From positions 1 through 53,844 of the forward strand of contig NZ_LQOU01000031.1 of the NCBI RefSeq assembly GCF_002102155.1: a stretch of DNA of 53,844 nt, written 5' to 3'. Below the pieces are notes generated by a model. That model was not told where the DNA came from. It ran no database searches and saw nothing but the letters and a program-made list of their open reading frames with translations. Origin of the DNA: Mycobacterium europaeum (lineage in GTDB: Bacteria > Actinomycetota > Actinomycetes > Mycobacteriales > Mycobacteriaceae). Of this stretch, positions 1 to 8,601 are shown in pieces; position 1 is the stretch's first letter; the number at the start of each line of letters is the position of its first letter. The translations under genes were made by a program, and so were the position numbers.

Positions 1-240
1 CACCACGTCACCGACTGGACCCAGTGCCGGCGCACCGACATCACCAACCTCACCTTCGCCTGCGGACCCCACCACCGTCTCCTGCGACCCGACGGCTGGA
101 CCACCCGCAAAAACACCAAAAGCCAAACCGAATGGATCCCCCCACCCCACCAAGACCGCGGCCAACCCCGAACCAACACCTTCCACCACCCCGAACAACT
201 CCTGCGCGACGGCGACGCCGATGACGACGACGCGGCCTAG
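1..240 (+). CDS. DUF222/HNH endonuclease-like protein, C-terminal part only
   Basis: The frame is open from the first base and ends at TAG 238-240, giving the last 79 residues of a protein that begins outside the window. It opens with HHVTDW and continues with [15 protein letters not shown], the C-terminal half of an HNH nuclease (His-His, Asn, Cys, His-His) as found at the end of actinobacterial DUF222 proteins, the 13E12 repeat family of mycobacteria. After the HNH part come a Trp-containing basic stretch and an acidic tail ([10 protein letters not shown]). These genes are multicopy and are found in mobile or variable positions in mycobacteria. Whether this copy is intact cannot be told. 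Family assignment is fairly sure; function is unknown. Confidence 0.75.
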   Translation, partial: HHVTDWTQCRRTDITNLTFACGPHHRLLRPDGWTTRKNTKSQTEWIPPPHQDRGQPRTNTFHHPEQLLRDGDADDDDAA

Positions 241-244
241 GCGT

Positions 245-250
245 TAGCGT
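245..250 (+). promoter_or_regulatory. -10 element TAGCGT for a leaderless start
   Basis: TAGCGT fits TANNNT and ends exactly 7 bases before GTG 258. Transcription would begin at the start codon itself. No Shine-Dalgarno sequence is present. The spacing supports GTG 258 over the upstream GTG 249, which lies inside this element. Confidence 0.4.
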
Positions 251-257
251 GACTCGC

Positions 258-758
258 GTGGAAGATCCGCGCACGTTGCTCTTGATGCGTCACGCGAAGT
301 CTGACTACCCGCCCGGGGTCGCCGACCACGACCGGCCGCTGGCGCCCCGCGGTGTCAAGCAAGCGGGACTCGCCGGCGATTGGCTGCGCGCCAACGCTCC
401 AGCCATCGACGCCGTGCTGTGCTCCACCGCGACGCGTGCGCGCCAGACGTTGGCCAACACCCGCATTGACGGCCCGGTGCGGTACCGCGAGCGGCTGTAC
501 GGCGCCACGCCCGGCACCATGATCGAAGAGATCAACGCGGTCGGCGACGACGTTCAGACGCTGCTGGTGGTCGGTCACGAGCCGACGATGTCCGGCCTGG
601 CTCTCGGCCTGGCCGGCACTGGCACCGACGCCGCTGCCGCCGAACGGATCTCGGCCAAGTTCCCGACGTCGGCGATCGCGGTGCTGACGGTGCCGTTCAC
701 ATGGAAAGACCTCGAGCTCGGCCGGGCCGCGCTGATCGCCTTCGAAATCCCGCGCTAG
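258..758 (+). CDS. SixA-type histidine phosphatase (Rv1276c-like)
   Basis: A 166-residue protein of the histidine phosphatase (phosphoglycerate mutase-like) superfamily. The phospho-accepting His lies in LLLMRHAKSDYP near the N terminus. The second catalytic His is in LLVVGHEPTMSG, and an Arg is present in STATRARQT. Small proteins of this SixA branch remove phosphate from phosphohistidine; the substrate here is unknown. Start: GTG 258 gives the N terminus VEDPRTLLLMRHAKS, matching the M. tuberculosis protein as I recall it, and sits 7 bases after a TANNNT box. GTG 249 would add three residues. It converges on lprC. The family is clear; the physiological role is not. Confidence 0.85.
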   Translation: MEDPRTLLLMRHAKSDYPPGVADHDRPLAPRGVKQAGLAGDWLRANAPAIDAVLCSTATRARQTLANTRIDGPVRYRERLYGATPGTMIEEINAVGDDVQTLLVVGHEPTMSGLALGLAGTGTDAAAAERISAKFPTSAIAVLTVPFTWKDLELGRAALIAFEIPR

Positions 759-782
759 TCCGATTGCCCGGCTCCTCCTCGC

Positions 783-795
783 CCCGCTTCGCGGG
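783..795. terminator. GC hairpin between convergent genes
   Basis: CCCGC-TTC-GCGGG forms a 5-bp stem with a 3-base loop in the 58-base gap between the phosphatase (+) and lprC (-). No T tract follows, so this is a weak candidate for a shared terminator. From memory, the surrounding stretch (about 771-810) resembles a short intergenic repeat dispersed in slow-growing mycobacteria. Confidence 0.35.
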
Positions 796-816
796 CCGCA
801 TCGTCGCCGCGCTGAC

Positions 817-1362
817 CTAGGAGTTGGTGGCCAGGGTCAGCTCCATCAGCTTGAGCGCCTGCCCGCAGGCGTCGATGCCGGGCGCCTGGGGGTTGACCCA
901 CCACCCGACCACGCCCGCGGCGTCGCTGGCGACTCCGCATGCGCCGTTCGGGTCGTCCGGGCGCATCACGATCGAATCGATCCCGGCGATGTTGCGGGAC
1001 TCGACCTTGTACTTCAGGAAGTCGGCGACCTTGCGTTCGTTGCTGAGGCTGCCCTGCTCGAACCAGAACCGCGTGATGTCGATCAGCCCGGCAGGGTTGG
1101 CCGCCTGCCACCGGCAGATCGCGCCGACGAACGTGCTCTGAATGTCGAGCGGGTCGGCACCCACCGTCTTGGCGAGGATGTCGCTGGTGAGCACCTCACA
1201 CTCCTTGAGCAGGTTCGGATACTGCTGCTGGGAGTTGTTGTTGCGGGGGACGCCGCCCGACCCGGCCTTCACGGCGTTGCCGGCGATGGACCGCGAACAT
1301 CCGGTCAACACCAGCGCGGTGATCAAGATCGCTACAACTGCGCGGACGCTTCTTCTGGTCAT
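817..1362 (-). CDS. lprC: LprC-like DUF3558 lipoprotein
   Basis: A 181-residue exported lipoprotein. The N terminus MTRRSVRAVVAI has two arginines and a hydrophobic stretch ending in the lipobox LTGC (Cys23), where lipidation is expected. The mature part carries three further Cys and the layout of DUF3558 proteins, which are known only as mycobacterial cell-envelope lipoproteins. The start ATG 1362-1360 overlaps the stop of lprB by four bases (ATGA), implying translational coupling; the open frame extends upstream to 1449 but that part overlaps lprB. The pairing with lprB, another DUF3558 lipoprotein, suggests the two act together, but no biochemical function can be read from the sequence. 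Confidence 0.85.
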   Translation of the reverse strand: MTRRSVRAVVAILITALVLTGCSRSIAGNAVKAGSGGVPRNNNSQQQYPNLLKECEVLTSDILAKTVGADPLDIQSTFVGAICRWQAANPAGLIDITRFWFEQGSLSNERKVADFLKYKVESRNIAGIDSIVMRPDDPNGACGVASDAAGVVGWWVNPQAPGIDACGQALKLMELTLATNS

Positions 1363-1916
1363 TTCGAGTTCGCAATCGACTGACGTGCCAGTTCCTTGGC
1401 TATGTCGCATGGCGGCGGGAAGGGCTTTTGGCTGAAGCTGATCGACCATTCGAAGAAGTCGTCCTGGAATTGGATGCCCACCTCGCAGAGCGAGTCACCG
1501 AGGTTGGGCTCGTTGCCGATGGCGATGAATCCGCCGTGTCCGTCGATGTTGATGTCGTCGACGCTGGCGCGCGACAACTCCTCGGTCTTGCGTTCACGCC
1601 CGATCGGGCTGCCGCGATACCAGGAAAAGGAAAAGTGCGGACCGAGGATGCCGCCGCCCGCCAGCCACTGGCAGCCGACGGAGTTCCGGGCGGTGTTGAT
1701 CAGGCCGGTCACCTTGGTCAGTTCCGCCACGGTCTGGTCGCTGATGCCCCCGCACTGGGGGAACATCGGCCCGTGATGGCCCTCCGAGTTCGCGGGCGCC
1801 GACGAGGACGTCGCACCCGGTTTGTTGCCGCCGGAGGCGGAGCACGCGGCAACCGCGGGCACCAGGATCATCAAGGCTGACGCCGCTACGGCGAGCGCCC
1901 TCGCGTTACGCCGCAC
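1359..1916 (-). CDS. lprB: LprB-like DUF3558 lipoprotein
   Basis: A 185-residue lipoprotein and first gene of the lprB-lprC pair. A basic N terminus (VRRNAR) is followed by a hydrophobic segment and the lipobox VAAC; a Ser/Gly-rich linker leads into a DUF3558-like domain containing CGGISDQTV and SFSWYRGSPIGRER. Start: GTG 1916 gives the length I recall for M. tuberculosis LprB. The frame is open to GTG 1955, which lies 5 bases after a TACAGT box (1966-1961) and would add 13 residues, so the start is uncertain. It is divergent from the ABC exporter gene. Role unknown; probably an envelope protein anchored outside the plasma membrane. Confidence 0.85.
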   Translation of the reverse strand: MRRNARALAVAASALMILVPAVAACSASGGNKPGATSSSAPANSEGHHGPMFPQCGGISDQTVAELTKVTGLINTARNSVGCQWLAGGGILGPHFSFSWYRGSPIGRERKTEELSRASVDDINIDGHGGFIAIGNEPNLGDSLCEVGIQFQDDFFEWSISFSQKPFPPPCDIAKELARQSIANSK

Positions 1917-2052
1917 CGCTACCCTGCTCTTGCTCAGCCTGCTCCCGGTCCACACGATGCACTGTAGCGGCAGCTCACCGGGTCAACCACCGACGCGCCT
2001 GAGCAGGCGTTTCAGTTACGCCGCCAGACGCGCCGTGTGCGACAGTTACGAA

Positions 2053-3819
2053 ATGCTCCTGGCACTGCTGCGCCAGTACATCCGGCCGTACCGGCGGCTG
2101 GTCGCGGTGCTGATGGTGCTCCAGGCAACCAGCACCCTGGCGTCGCTGTACCTGCCGACGGTCAACGCCGCGATCATCGACGAGGGCGTCGCCAAGGGCG
2201 ACACGTCCACGATCGTCAGGCTCGGCATGGTGATGCTCTCGGTCACCGGACTGCAGGTGTTGTGCGCGGTCGGGGCGATCTACTTCGGGTCGCGAACCGG
2301 GATGGGCTTCGGTCGCGACCTGCGCGCGGCGATGTTCGAACACATCACGACCTTCTCCGAGCATGAGACCGCCCGCTTCGGCGCGCCCACGCTGTTGACG
2401 CGCAGCACCAACGACGTCCGCCAGATTCAATACCTGGTTCAGATATCGAGCACCGTGCTGGTCACCGCGCCCATCATGTGCGTGGGCGGAATCCTGATGG
2501 CGATCCACCAGGAGGCCGCGCTGACCTGGCTCCTGCTGGTCAGCGTTCCCATCATGGCGCTGACCAACTACTGGGTGATGTCGCACATGCTGCCCCTGTT
2601 CCGCAGGATGCAGGGCCTGATCGACGGCATCAACCGGGTGATGCGCGACCAACTCTCCGGCGTCCGCGTCGTCCGTGCGTTCGCCCGCGAACGCTATGAG
2701 CGCGACCGATTCGCCCGCGCCAACGCCGCGCTGTCGCACACCGCGCTCACCGCCGGCAACTGGCAGGCGGTGATGCTGCCGGTGACCACGCTGACCGTCA
2801 ACGTGTCCAGCGTCGCGCTGATCTGGTTCGGCGGGCTGCGCATCGATCGCGGCCAGATGCAGGTCGGCTCGCTGACCGCCTTCCTGGCCTACTTCACCCA
2901 GATCCTCATGGCGGTGCTGATGGCCACCATGACGTTGGTGGTGCTGCCGCGAGCATCCGTGTGCGCCGAACGGATCACCGAGGTGCTCTCCACCCGGGCC
3001 GCGGTGACCGATCCGCAGCGGCCGGCGTTCCCGCCCGGCGGGATCACCGGGGTGGTGCGCCTCGACGGCGCCACCTTCAGCTATCCGGGTGCTGACCGCC
3101 CGGTGCTGCAAGACGTTTCGTTGACCGCACGTCCCGGCACCACCACGGCCATCGTCGGCAGCACCGGGTCGGGCAAGTCGACGCTGGTGTCGCTGATCTG
3201 CCGGCTCTACGACGTGACCGGCGGCGCCGTGCTGGTCGACGATATCGACGTCCGCGACTACCACACCGAGCGGCTGTGGTCCGCGATCGGGCTGGTTCCC
3301 CAACGCGGCTACCTGTTCTCCGGTACCGTGGCCGACAATCTCCGCATCGGCGCGGCCCCGAACCAGGTGGTGACCGACGACGAGATGTGGGAAGCGTTGC
3401 GGGTGGCCGACGCCGACGGATTCGTGCGCGCACACGACGACGGGCTCCGGATGCGGGTGGCCCAGGGCGGTATCAACTTCTCCGGCGGTCAGCGGCAACG
3501 ACTGGCGATCGCCCGGGCGGTCATCCGCCGCCCCGCCATCTACCTTTTCGACGACTCGTTCGGCGCGCTCGACGTGCACACCGACGCGCGGGTCCGCGCG
3601 TCGCTGCAACAGGTAGCGGCCGCGGCGACCGTCATCGTTGTCACCCAACGGGTTTCGACCGCCGCCCAGGCCGATCAGGTGATCGTCGTCGACAACGGAC
3701 GACTGGTGGGCACCGGCACCCACGAATCGTTGCTCACCGACTGCCCCACCTACGCGGAATTCGCCGACTCGCAGTCGGTGAGCGCCGTGGGATCGGGCCA
3801 CGCGGGGGGCTTGCCATGA
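2053..3819 (+). CDS. ABC exporter half-transporter with degenerate ATP site (Rv1273c-like)
   Basis: A 588-residue type IV ABC half-transporter: a six-helix membrane domain (about residues 10-320) followed by a nucleotide-binding domain. Walker A is GSTGSGKST (369-377), the signature is FSGGQ (476-480) and Walker B is YLFDDSFG. The residue after Walker B Asp500 is Asp501 instead of the catalytic Glu, and the H-loop position is Gln532 (VTQR) instead of His. This is the pattern of the degenerate-site subunit of heterodimeric exporters such as TM287/288. Start ATG 2053 matches the known N terminus [13 protein letters not shown]; the open frame reaches back to 1822 but would overlap lprB antisense. 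The stop overlaps the next gene by ATGA. Substrate unproven; lipids are plausible. Confidence 0.9.
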   Translation: MLLALLRQYIRPYRRLVAVLMVLQATSTLASLYLPTVNAAIIDEGVAKGDTSTIVRLGMVMLSVTGLQVLCAVGAIYFGSRTGMGFGRDLRAAMFEHITTFSEHETARFGAPTLLTRSTNDVRQIQYLVQISSTVLVTAPIMCVGGILMAIHQEAALTWLLLVSVPIMALTNYWVMSHMLPLFRRMQGLIDGINRVMRDQLSGVRVVRAFARERYERDRFARANAALSHTALTAGNWQAVMLPVTTLTVNVSSVALIWFGGLRIDRGQMQVGSLTAFLAYFTQILMAVLMATMTLVVLPRASVCAERITEVLSTRAAVTDPQRPAFPPGGITGVVRLDGATFSYPGADRPVLQDVSLTARPGTTTAIVGSTGSGKSTLVSLICRLYDVTGGAVLVDDIDVRDYHTERLWSAIGLVPQRGYLFSGTVADNLRIGAAPNQVVTDDEMWEALRVADADGFVRAHDDGLRMRVAQGGINFSGGQRQRLAIARAVIRRPAIYLFDDSFGALDVHTDARVRASLQQVAAAATVIVVTQRVSTAAQADQVIVVDNGRLVGTGTHESLLTDCPTYAEFADSQSVSAVGSGHAGGLP

Positions 3820-5714
3820 CCGCGGCGGTGACTCGCGGTGTGGCGCCGGCCCCCGCGGGCCGGTCTCGCGACTTCTGGGGGTCGGCCACCCGGCTGGTGA
3901 AAAGGCTTACACCGCAACGCCGGCTGAGCGTCGCCGTGATCGGCCTGGGGGTCACCGGGACGGTGATCGGGGTCATCGTCCCGCGCATCCTCGGCCACGC
4001 CACGGATCTGTTGTTCAACGGCGTCATAGGGCGACAGCTGCCCGCGGGCATCACCAAGGCGCAGGCCGTCGCCGCGGCCCGCGCGCGGGGCGAGGGCACC
4101 TTCGCCGACCTGCTGTCGGGGATGAGCGTGGTGCCGGGCAAGGGCGTGGACTTCGGCGCGGTGGCGCGAACACTGGCGCTGGCGCTGGGCCTGTATCTGG
4201 TTTCGGCGCTGCTGATTTGGGCGCAGGCGCGGCTGCTCAACGTCACCGTGCAGCGCACCATGGTCGCGCTGCGTTCGGACGTCGAGGACAAGATCCACCG
4301 GCTGCCGCTGTCCTACTTCGACGGCCGGCAACGCGGTGAGCTGCTGAGCCGGGTGACCAACGACATCGACAACGTGCAGTCGTCGCTGTCGATGACCATC
4401 AGCCAGCTGGTGACGTCGATCCTGACGGTGGTCGCCGTGCTGGCGATGATGGTGTCCATCTCGCCGCTGTTGGCCCTGATCACCGTCGCCACGGTGCCGC
4501 TGACCCTGCTGGCGACACGCGCGATCGCGCGGCGCGCCCAGCGCCTGTTCGTGGCGCAGTGGACGAGCATCGGTCGCCTCAACGCCCATATCGAGGAGAC
4601 GTACAGCGGCTTCACGGTGGTCAAGACGTTCGGCCACCAGGCCGCGGCACGCGCGCAGTTTCGTGACTGCAACGACGACGTGTACCGGGCCAGTTTCGGC
4701 GCCCAGTTCTTCTCGGGCCTTGTGGCGCCGGCGACGGGGTTCATCGGCAACCTCGGCTACGTGGCCGTCGCCGTGGTGGGCGGCCTGCAGGTCGCCACCG
4801 GCCACATCACCCTCGGCGGGATCCAGGCTTTCATCCAATACGTGCGGCAGTTCAACAGCCCGCTCGGCCAGGTGGCCGGTATGTACAACACCCTGCAGTC
4901 CGGGGTGGCCAGCGCCGAGCGGGTATTCGATCTGCTCGACGAACCCGAGGAATCACCCGACGCCGCGGCCGCCGTGCCGCGGCCGCACGCGGCCCTCACC
5001 GGCCGAGTCGAGTTCCAGCACGTCAGCTTCGGCTACCGCCCGAACACCCCAGTGATCCACGACCTGTCGATGGTGGCCGAACCCGGAACCACGGTGGCGA
5101 TCGTCGGGCCCACCGGCGCCGGCAAGACCACACTGGTGAACCTGCTGATGCGGTTCTACGACGTCGATTCCGGCCGGATCCTGGTCGACGGCGTCGACAT
5201 CACGACCGTGAGCAGGCAGTCGCTGCGGTCGCGGATCGGCATGGTCCTGCAAGACACCTGGCTCTTCGACGGGACGATCGCGGAGAACATCGCCTACGGG
5301 CGGCCCGGCGCCAGTGCGGACGAGGTGGTGCAAGCCGCGAAGGCGGCCTACGTCGACCGGTTTGTGCACACCCTGCCGGACGGCTACCAGACACGGGTCA
5401 GCGGTGGCGGTGGCAACATCAGCGCCGGCGAGAAGCAGCTCATCACCATCGCGCGCGCCTTCCTGGCCCGGCCCCGGCTGTTGATCCTCGACGAGGCGAC
5501 CAGTTCGGTCGACACCCGCACCGAGGCGCTCATCGCCCGCGCCATGTCGGAGCTGCGCCGAGACCGCACGAGTTTCATCATCGCCCACCGTCTTTCGACG
5601 ATTCGGGACGCGGACCGCATCGTCGTGGTCGAGGACGGCCGGGTCGCCGAGCAAGGCAGCCATGCCGAGTTGCTGGGCCGCCGGGGCGCCTACTACGCCA
5701 TGACACGGGCATAG
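3816..5714 (+). CDS. ABC exporter half-transporter with catalytic ATP site (Rv1272c-like)
   Basis: A 632-residue partner of the preceding gene, translationally coupled through an ATGA overlap (3816-3819). It has a membrane domain with an insertion between helices 1 and 2 (about residues 70-125) and a nucleotide-binding domain with Walker [10 protein letters not shown] (431-439), Walker [10 protein letters not shown] with catalytic Glu560, and H-loop His591 (IAHR). Its signature motif is ISAGE (535-539), not LSGGQ. That altered signature would pair across the dimer with the degenerate Walker site of the partner, leaving one competent ATPase site. The M. tuberculosis homologue has been linked to long-chain fatty acid uptake in a heterologous host (recollection). 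The partner assignment is firm; substrate and direction are not. Confidence 0.9.
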   Translation: MTAAVTRGVAPAPAGRSRDFWGSATRLVKRLTPQRRLSVAVIGLGVTGTVIGVIVPRILGHATDLLFNGVIGRQLPAGITKAQAVAAARARGEGTFADLLSGMSVVPGKGVDFGAVARTLALALGLYLVSALLIWAQARLLNVTVQRTMVALRSDVEDKIHRLPLSYFDGRQRGELLSRVTNDIDNVQSSLSMTISQLVTSILTVVAVLAMMVSISPLLALITVATVPLTLLATRAIARRAQRLFVAQWTSIGRLNAHIEETYSGFTVVKTFGHQAAARAQFRDCNDDVYRASFGAQFFSGLVAPATGFIGNLGYVAVAVVGGLQVATGHITLGGIQAFIQYVRQFNSPLGQVAGMYNTLQSGVASAERVFDLLDEPEESPDAAAAVPRPHAALTGRVEFQHVSFGYRPNTPVIHDLSMVAEPGTTVAIVGPTGAGKTTLVNLLMRFYDVDSGRILVDGVDITTVSRQSLRSRIGMVLQDTWLFDGTIAENIAYGRPGASADEVVQAAKAAYVDRFVHTLPDGYQTRVSGGGGNISAGEKQLITIARAFLARPRLLILDEATSSVDTRTEALIARAMSELRRDRTSFIIAHRLSTIRDADRIVVVEDGRVAEQGSHAELLGRRGAYYAMTRA

Positions 5715-5717
5715 CAC

Positions 5718-5899
5718 CTTGCGGCTGGCACCACGACACCACCCCGGCGGTGACCGCCGGCATGATCGCGTGCGGCACCTACACGAACCACCCGAACGTG
5801 ATCTGGACCAACGAGGCCAAACTCATGCTCTGCGACGTCTACGGGGATCCGCCCGCGCCCGAGGACCTGCACACCTGGTGGACCAACTACGGCGGGTGA
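5718..5899 (+). pseudogene. C-terminal remnant of a secreted or extracytoplasmic protein
   Basis: Directly after the ABC gene a 45-codon frame runs from ATG 5762 to TGA 5899, and in the same frame coding-like sequence continues upstream to about 5718 (PCGWHHDTTP) before merging with the ABC stop region. The peptide contains IACGTYTN.PNVIWTNEAKLML and ends HTWWTNYGG, with Cys and Trp conserved as in the C-terminal ends of some mycobacterial secreted or kinase sensor proteins (recollection, unverified). It has no signal peptide and no plausible full-length start. It is probably the tail of a gene lost by deletion. In M. tuberculosis this interval holds several genes, including lprA and the embR-pknH pair. 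Confidence 0.4.
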
Positions 5900-5964
5900 G
5901 ATATGGTCAAAACCCAACCGGGACAACTCGTTACGATTCAGCGGGTAAGGGCACCGGCCTGGGG

Positions 5965-6543
5965 CTAAAGGTTCGGCCCCTCGGCGCGTAAGTCGTCGAC
6001 CGCCGACATGGCGCTACGCAGCTTGGCCAGCCATTCCTCGGCATGTTCACCCACCAGCTTGACCGACCACGCCAGCGCGTCGGCGCGAGACCGGGCGACA
6101 CCGGCATCCACCAGCGTATCGAGCACCTGCCGTTCGGGTTGCTTCAGCCGCGTCATCACCGGTACCGCGATGTGAGTGAACAGGATTCGTTCCGTGCCGG
6201 ATTTGGAACCGACCTCGACGCCCCAGGACACCTTGCGCCCGTAGCGATCCTGCGCCTCGTCGGCGATGTGCATTCGCTCCGAACGGGATTCCTCACGGAA
6301 CCGGGAGGCGCGCCCTTCCGCGCGCGCCTCGGTCTCCTGCTCCGGGCCCTGGGGCTCGGGCAGCCGTCCGATGACGGTGATCTCCTCGCGGTCGACGATG
6401 ACCGTCGGGTCCCCGTCGAACCAGCTTTCGGGCAGGCGCCCGGCGAACCATTCCGCGGCGTCGCTGGCGTCGGGCTGCTGAGCTTGCTGCCAGCCACCGG
6501 GGCGGCCGTAGCGCCGGCCGTGCGTGTGATGCGATTTCATCAT
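5965..6543 (-). CDS. Conserved hypothetical protein, 192 residues
   Basis: I do not recognise a named family. The N terminus is basic and His-rich (MMKSHHTHGRRYGR). Residues about 27-60 read AAEWFAGRLPESWF and VIVDREEITVIGRLP. A very charged Glu/Arg middle follows (about 65-100). The C-terminal half has KVSWGVEVG and a helical part with TLVDAGVARSRADALAWSV, reminiscent of short DNA-binding or dimerisation helices, followed by a Trp-containing helix (EEWLAKLRSAM). No signal peptide or membrane segment. ATG 6543 and ATG 6540 are both possible. It stands alone, with an unusual run of three TGTAA repeats immediately upstream. Proteins with this N-terminal motif occur in other actinobacteria in my memory, without known function. 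Confidence 0.75.
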   Translation of the reverse strand: MMKSHHTHGRRYGRPGGWQQAQQPDASDAAEWFAGRLPESWFDGDPTVIVDREEITVIGRLPEPQGPEQETEARAEGRASRFREESRSERMHIADEAQDRYGRKVSWGVEVGSKSGTERILFTHIAVPVMTRLKQPERQVLDTLVDAGVARSRADALAWSVKLVGEHAEEWLAKLRSAMSAVDDLRAEGPNL

Positions 6544-6563
6544 TACATGATTACACCGTTACA
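6543..6563. repeat. Three TTACA repeats at exact 8-bp spacing (possible operator)
   Basis: TTACA occurs at 6543-6547, 6551-6555 and 6559-6563, each 8 bases apart, ending in the palindrome ACATATGT (6561-6568). Read on the minus strand these are three TGTAA units running into the start codon of the 192-residue gene. Such short-period direct repeats are typical of operators bound cooperatively by small dimeric repressors such as ribbon-helix-helix proteins. The repeat pattern is seen directly; the operator role is inferred. Confidence 0.45.
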
Positions 6564-6850
6564 TATGTTAGGGAACAGCGTTCACCGGCGGCGAACGCCG
6601 CGAGGCGACGGCAGGCGCGCGGTGGGCGACGAAGCCGCCGACCTCCGTCCGCGAAAGCTGTGTTTAAGTGCGCAAGACCCGTTGATATGGGCTGTTCGGC
6701 GTTGTATTTTTGGTAGCGAAGCAGGCCCGGAAACGACCAATTCAAAGCGCCGGAAGTCAGGGTAGAAGACCGGCCGCGTAGGACCCGCGCATGACGGAGC
6801 CCACGCCCCCAGAGTCGTCCGGGCCTGCCCATGTCGGCCGACTTTGCGAC
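6544..6850. other. Intergenic region without a gene (307 bases)
   Basis: This gap lies between the end of the adenylate cyclase gene and the start of the 192-residue gene, both on the minus strand. Besides the TTACA repeats at its left end it holds a relatively AT-rich stretch around 6655-6745 (for example GTATTTTTGGTAG), unusual in this GC-rich window. I see no convincing ORF, tRNA or strong terminator. It may contain the promoter of the downstream gene or a small RNA, for which there is no direct evidence. Confidence 0.5.
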
Positions 6851-7954
6851 TCAGTTTCCGCCGTCGCCCCGGCGAATACGGAAGAGCTTGACCTCGTTCT
6901 TGATGCCCTTGAGGCGGCGCGCACCTGCGAACGATCCGTTGAACTCGCCGGTGTCCCCCACCGTCTCCCAGACCGAATCCGCCGCGAGCACGGTGCCCGG
7001 ACGCGCCACGCCGGTGACCCGGCTGGCGACGTTGACCGGACTGCCGAACCAGTCGCCCGCCCGGCTCACGGCCATGCCGGAGGCCACGCCCGCCCGTAGC
7101 CGCGGGAAGTCGTTGTCGGTGTCCACCGCGTCCACCAGCTTCACCACCACGTCGAGCATGGGCAGCGGGTCGGGGCAGACGAACATCACCGCGTCGCCGA
7201 TCGTCTTGATGAATCGCACCGGCGGGACGGTGATGTCTCGGGCCAGGACCGCCAGTCGATTGGCCAGATGTCCCAGTTCCTCCGGCGACACCGCTTCACC
7301 GATCCGGGTGAAGCCGACGAGGTCGGCGAAGGCGACGGTGATCTGGCGCGCGCCCGGCAGCGGCTTGCCGGCGGCGCGTTCGGCCGCGTTGACCGCTTCG
7401 GTCTCCATCATGTGGCGCAGCTGCATGAACAGCATGTGCTGGATCATCGGACCGAGCTCGGGCGCGATTTCGCCTACCAAAGCCTTTGACGCCTTGGCTA
7501 TTTCCAGCTCGGTGGCCCCGGGCCGCATGATCGCCGAAAGCGCCGTATAGCGCATGACCTCAGCGGCGCGCGACAGACCTTCGGCGAGTACCCGGACCAC
7601 CAGCACCACTTGCTCGGGATCCAGGCCGAGCTCGACGAAACGCTGGGCGTAGGCGGCCGCTTCGCCGTCGGCGCGCATGTGCACGACCGCGTCGGGATCC
7701 TCCACCCGGGCAAGGCCGATCGCGCGCTGCACCCGTTGCAACAGCTCCAGGTCGATGCCGTGCGTCTCGCTGATCTCGCGGGCGGACACGTAGGTGCCGT
7801 CGTCACCGATCAGGTGGCGGGTGGCCAGCAACAGTGGCGGGTTCGTTGCCCTGATCTCGTCGGCGGTGATGCCCTGCTCAAGCAGCCACTCGACCAGCTC
7901 CGCCCGTTCAGCGCGTGCGCTGCCCTCGAGTCCGCCGAGCAGGTCCCCGTCCAC
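6851..7954 (-). CDS. pH-sensing-type adenylate cyclase (Rv1264-like)
   Basis: A 367-residue class III cyclase making cAMP from ATP. The N-terminal half (about 1-195) matches the autoinhibitory domain of M. tuberculosis Rv1264, and the catalytic domain follows. The full catalytic set is present: metal ligands Asp211 (FADLVGF) and Asp254 (KTIGDA), ATP-specifying Lys250 and Asp301, and transition-state residues Asn308 and Arg312 (VNVASR). It is therefore predicted active. Start: the open frame reaches 8116, but that extension only translates a tandem DNA repeat. GTG 7954 lies 6 bases after TACGTT (7966-7961) and begins next to the region homologous to Rv1264. It is divergent from a DNA glycosylase gene. 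Acid activation is known for Rv1264 and only inferred here. Confidence 0.85.
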   Translation of the reverse strand: MDGDLLGGLEGSARAERAELVEWLLEQGITADEIRATNPPLLLATRHLIGDDGTYVSAREISETHGIDLELLQRVQRAIGLARVEDPDAVVHMRADGEAAAYAQRFVELGLDPEQVVLVVRVLAEGLSRAAEVMRYTALSAIMRPGATELEIAKASKALVGEIAPELGPMIQHMLFMQLRHMMETEAVNAAERAAGKPLPGARQITVAFADLVGFTRIGEAVSPEELGHLANRLAVLARDITVPPVRFIKTIGDAVMFVCPDPLPMLDVVVKLVDAVDTDNDFPRLRAGVASGMAVSRAGDWFGSPVNVASRVTGVARPGTVLAADSVWETVGDTGEFNGSFAGARRLKGIKNEVKLFRIRRGDGGN

Positions 7955-7960
7955 GTCGCC

Positions 7961-7966
7961 AACGTA
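7961..7966 (-). promoter_or_regulatory. -10 element TACGTT for the adenylate cyclase
   Basis: On the minus strand TACGTT (7966-7961) is followed by six bases and GTG 7954. This fits a leaderless transcript and supports the short form of the cyclase, leaving the tandem repeat upstream as non-coding. Confidence 0.35.
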
Positions 7967-7975
7967 CAGGCCCGC

Positions 7976-8072
7976 GTCGATCGCGAGCGCGGCGAAGCCG
8001 GGCGAAGCGGGTCGACGCAAATCGGCCCCGTCGATCGCGAGCGCGGCGAAGCCGGGCGAAGCGGGTCGACGC
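7976..8072. repeat. Tandem repeat, two 43-bp identical copies, period 54 bp (MIRU/VNTR-like)
   Basis: The 43 bases at 7976-8018 recur exactly at 8030-8072, separated by 11 bases, so the period is 54 bp, an exact number of codons. It sits between the divergent adenylate cyclase and glycosylase genes. Size and position resemble mycobacterial interspersed repetitive units, which often vary in copy number between strains. If the cyclase were translated from the longer frame the repeat would encode [14 protein letters not shown] twice. Confidence 0.85.
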
Positions 8073-8106
8073 CGGCGAACCGAGATGCGCGCCATGATGT
8101 GCAGTG

Positions 8107-8601
8107 ATGAGCGCACCGCTGCTGCGGGGATTCCCGCCGGTCGTCGACGAGCACGCCCGGGTGCTGATCCTGGGTTCCTTCCCGAGCCCCCAGTCGCTGG
8201 GGGCGGGCCAGTACTACGGCAATCCGCGAAACGCGTTCTGGGCGATCACCGCCGAGCTGTTCGGGTTCGATGCGGCGGCGCCGTACGAAAAGCGGCTGGC
8301 CGCCCTGCAATCGGCCGGCGTGGCCCTCTGGGACGTGGTGGGCGCGTGCCGCCGGGCCGGCAGCGCGGATTCGGCGATCGAACCCAAGAGCGTGGTGGTC
8401 AACGACTTCGGCGAACTGTTCGCGCGGTACCCCGCCATCACGCGCGTCTACTTCAACGGCGCCAAGGCCGCCGAGTTGTACCGCAGGCTGGCCGAGGCCG
8501 ACAAGCGGATTCACTACCGGCGGCTACCGTCGACGAGCCCGGCCCACGCCGTCCGGCCGGGCGTCAAGCTGGCCGCCTGGCGCGAAATCCTTCCTTCATG
8601 A
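8107..8601 (+). CDS. DNA-deoxyinosine (hypoxanthine) glycosylase of the uracil-DNA glycosylase superfamily
   Basis: A 164-residue protein with motifs of the hypoxanthine-DNA glycosylase branch of the UDG superfamily: [12 protein letters not shown] near the N terminus (UDG motif A region), [10 protein letters not shown] (a hallmark of this branch), [11 protein letters not shown], and VYFNGAKA with LPSTSPAHA as the C-terminal DNA-contact motif. The family excises deaminated bases, notably hypoxanthine from adenine deamination, in base excision repair. ATG 8107 is preferred over GTG 8104, which adds one residue. It is divergent from the adenylate cyclase and converges on amiB2. I recall no equivalent at this position in M. 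tuberculosis. UdgB, a second UDG-superfamily enzyme, is encoded nearby at 17.3-18.1 kb. Confidence 0.85.
   Translation: MSAPLLRGFPPVVDEHARVLILGSFPSPQSLGAGQYYGNPRNAFWAITAELFGFDAAAPYEKRLAALQSAGVALWDVVGACRRAGSADSAIEPKSVVVNDFGELFARYPAITRVYFNGAKAAELYRRLAEADKRIHYRRLPSTSPAHAVRPGVKLAAWREILPS

Noticed and set aside
1975..3801. 608-codon open frame on the minus strand opposite the ABC gene
   Set aside because: Arg/His/Gly-rich composition, no recognisable motif, and complete overlap with a well-supported ABC gene. Typical GC-rich antisense shadow.
5719..5991. 90-codon plus-strand open frame after the ABC pair
   Set aside because: His/Arg-rich with no domain; the neighbouring frame ending at 5899 carries the protein-like sequence.
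7976..8072. CRISPR-like direct repeats
   Set aside because: Only two copies with an 11-base spacer, no cas genes. It is a short tandem repeat.
7955..8116. N-terminal extension of the adenylate cyclase
   Set aside because: It translates only the DNA repeat, has no counterpart in Rv1264, and a TANNNT box lies just before GTG 7954.
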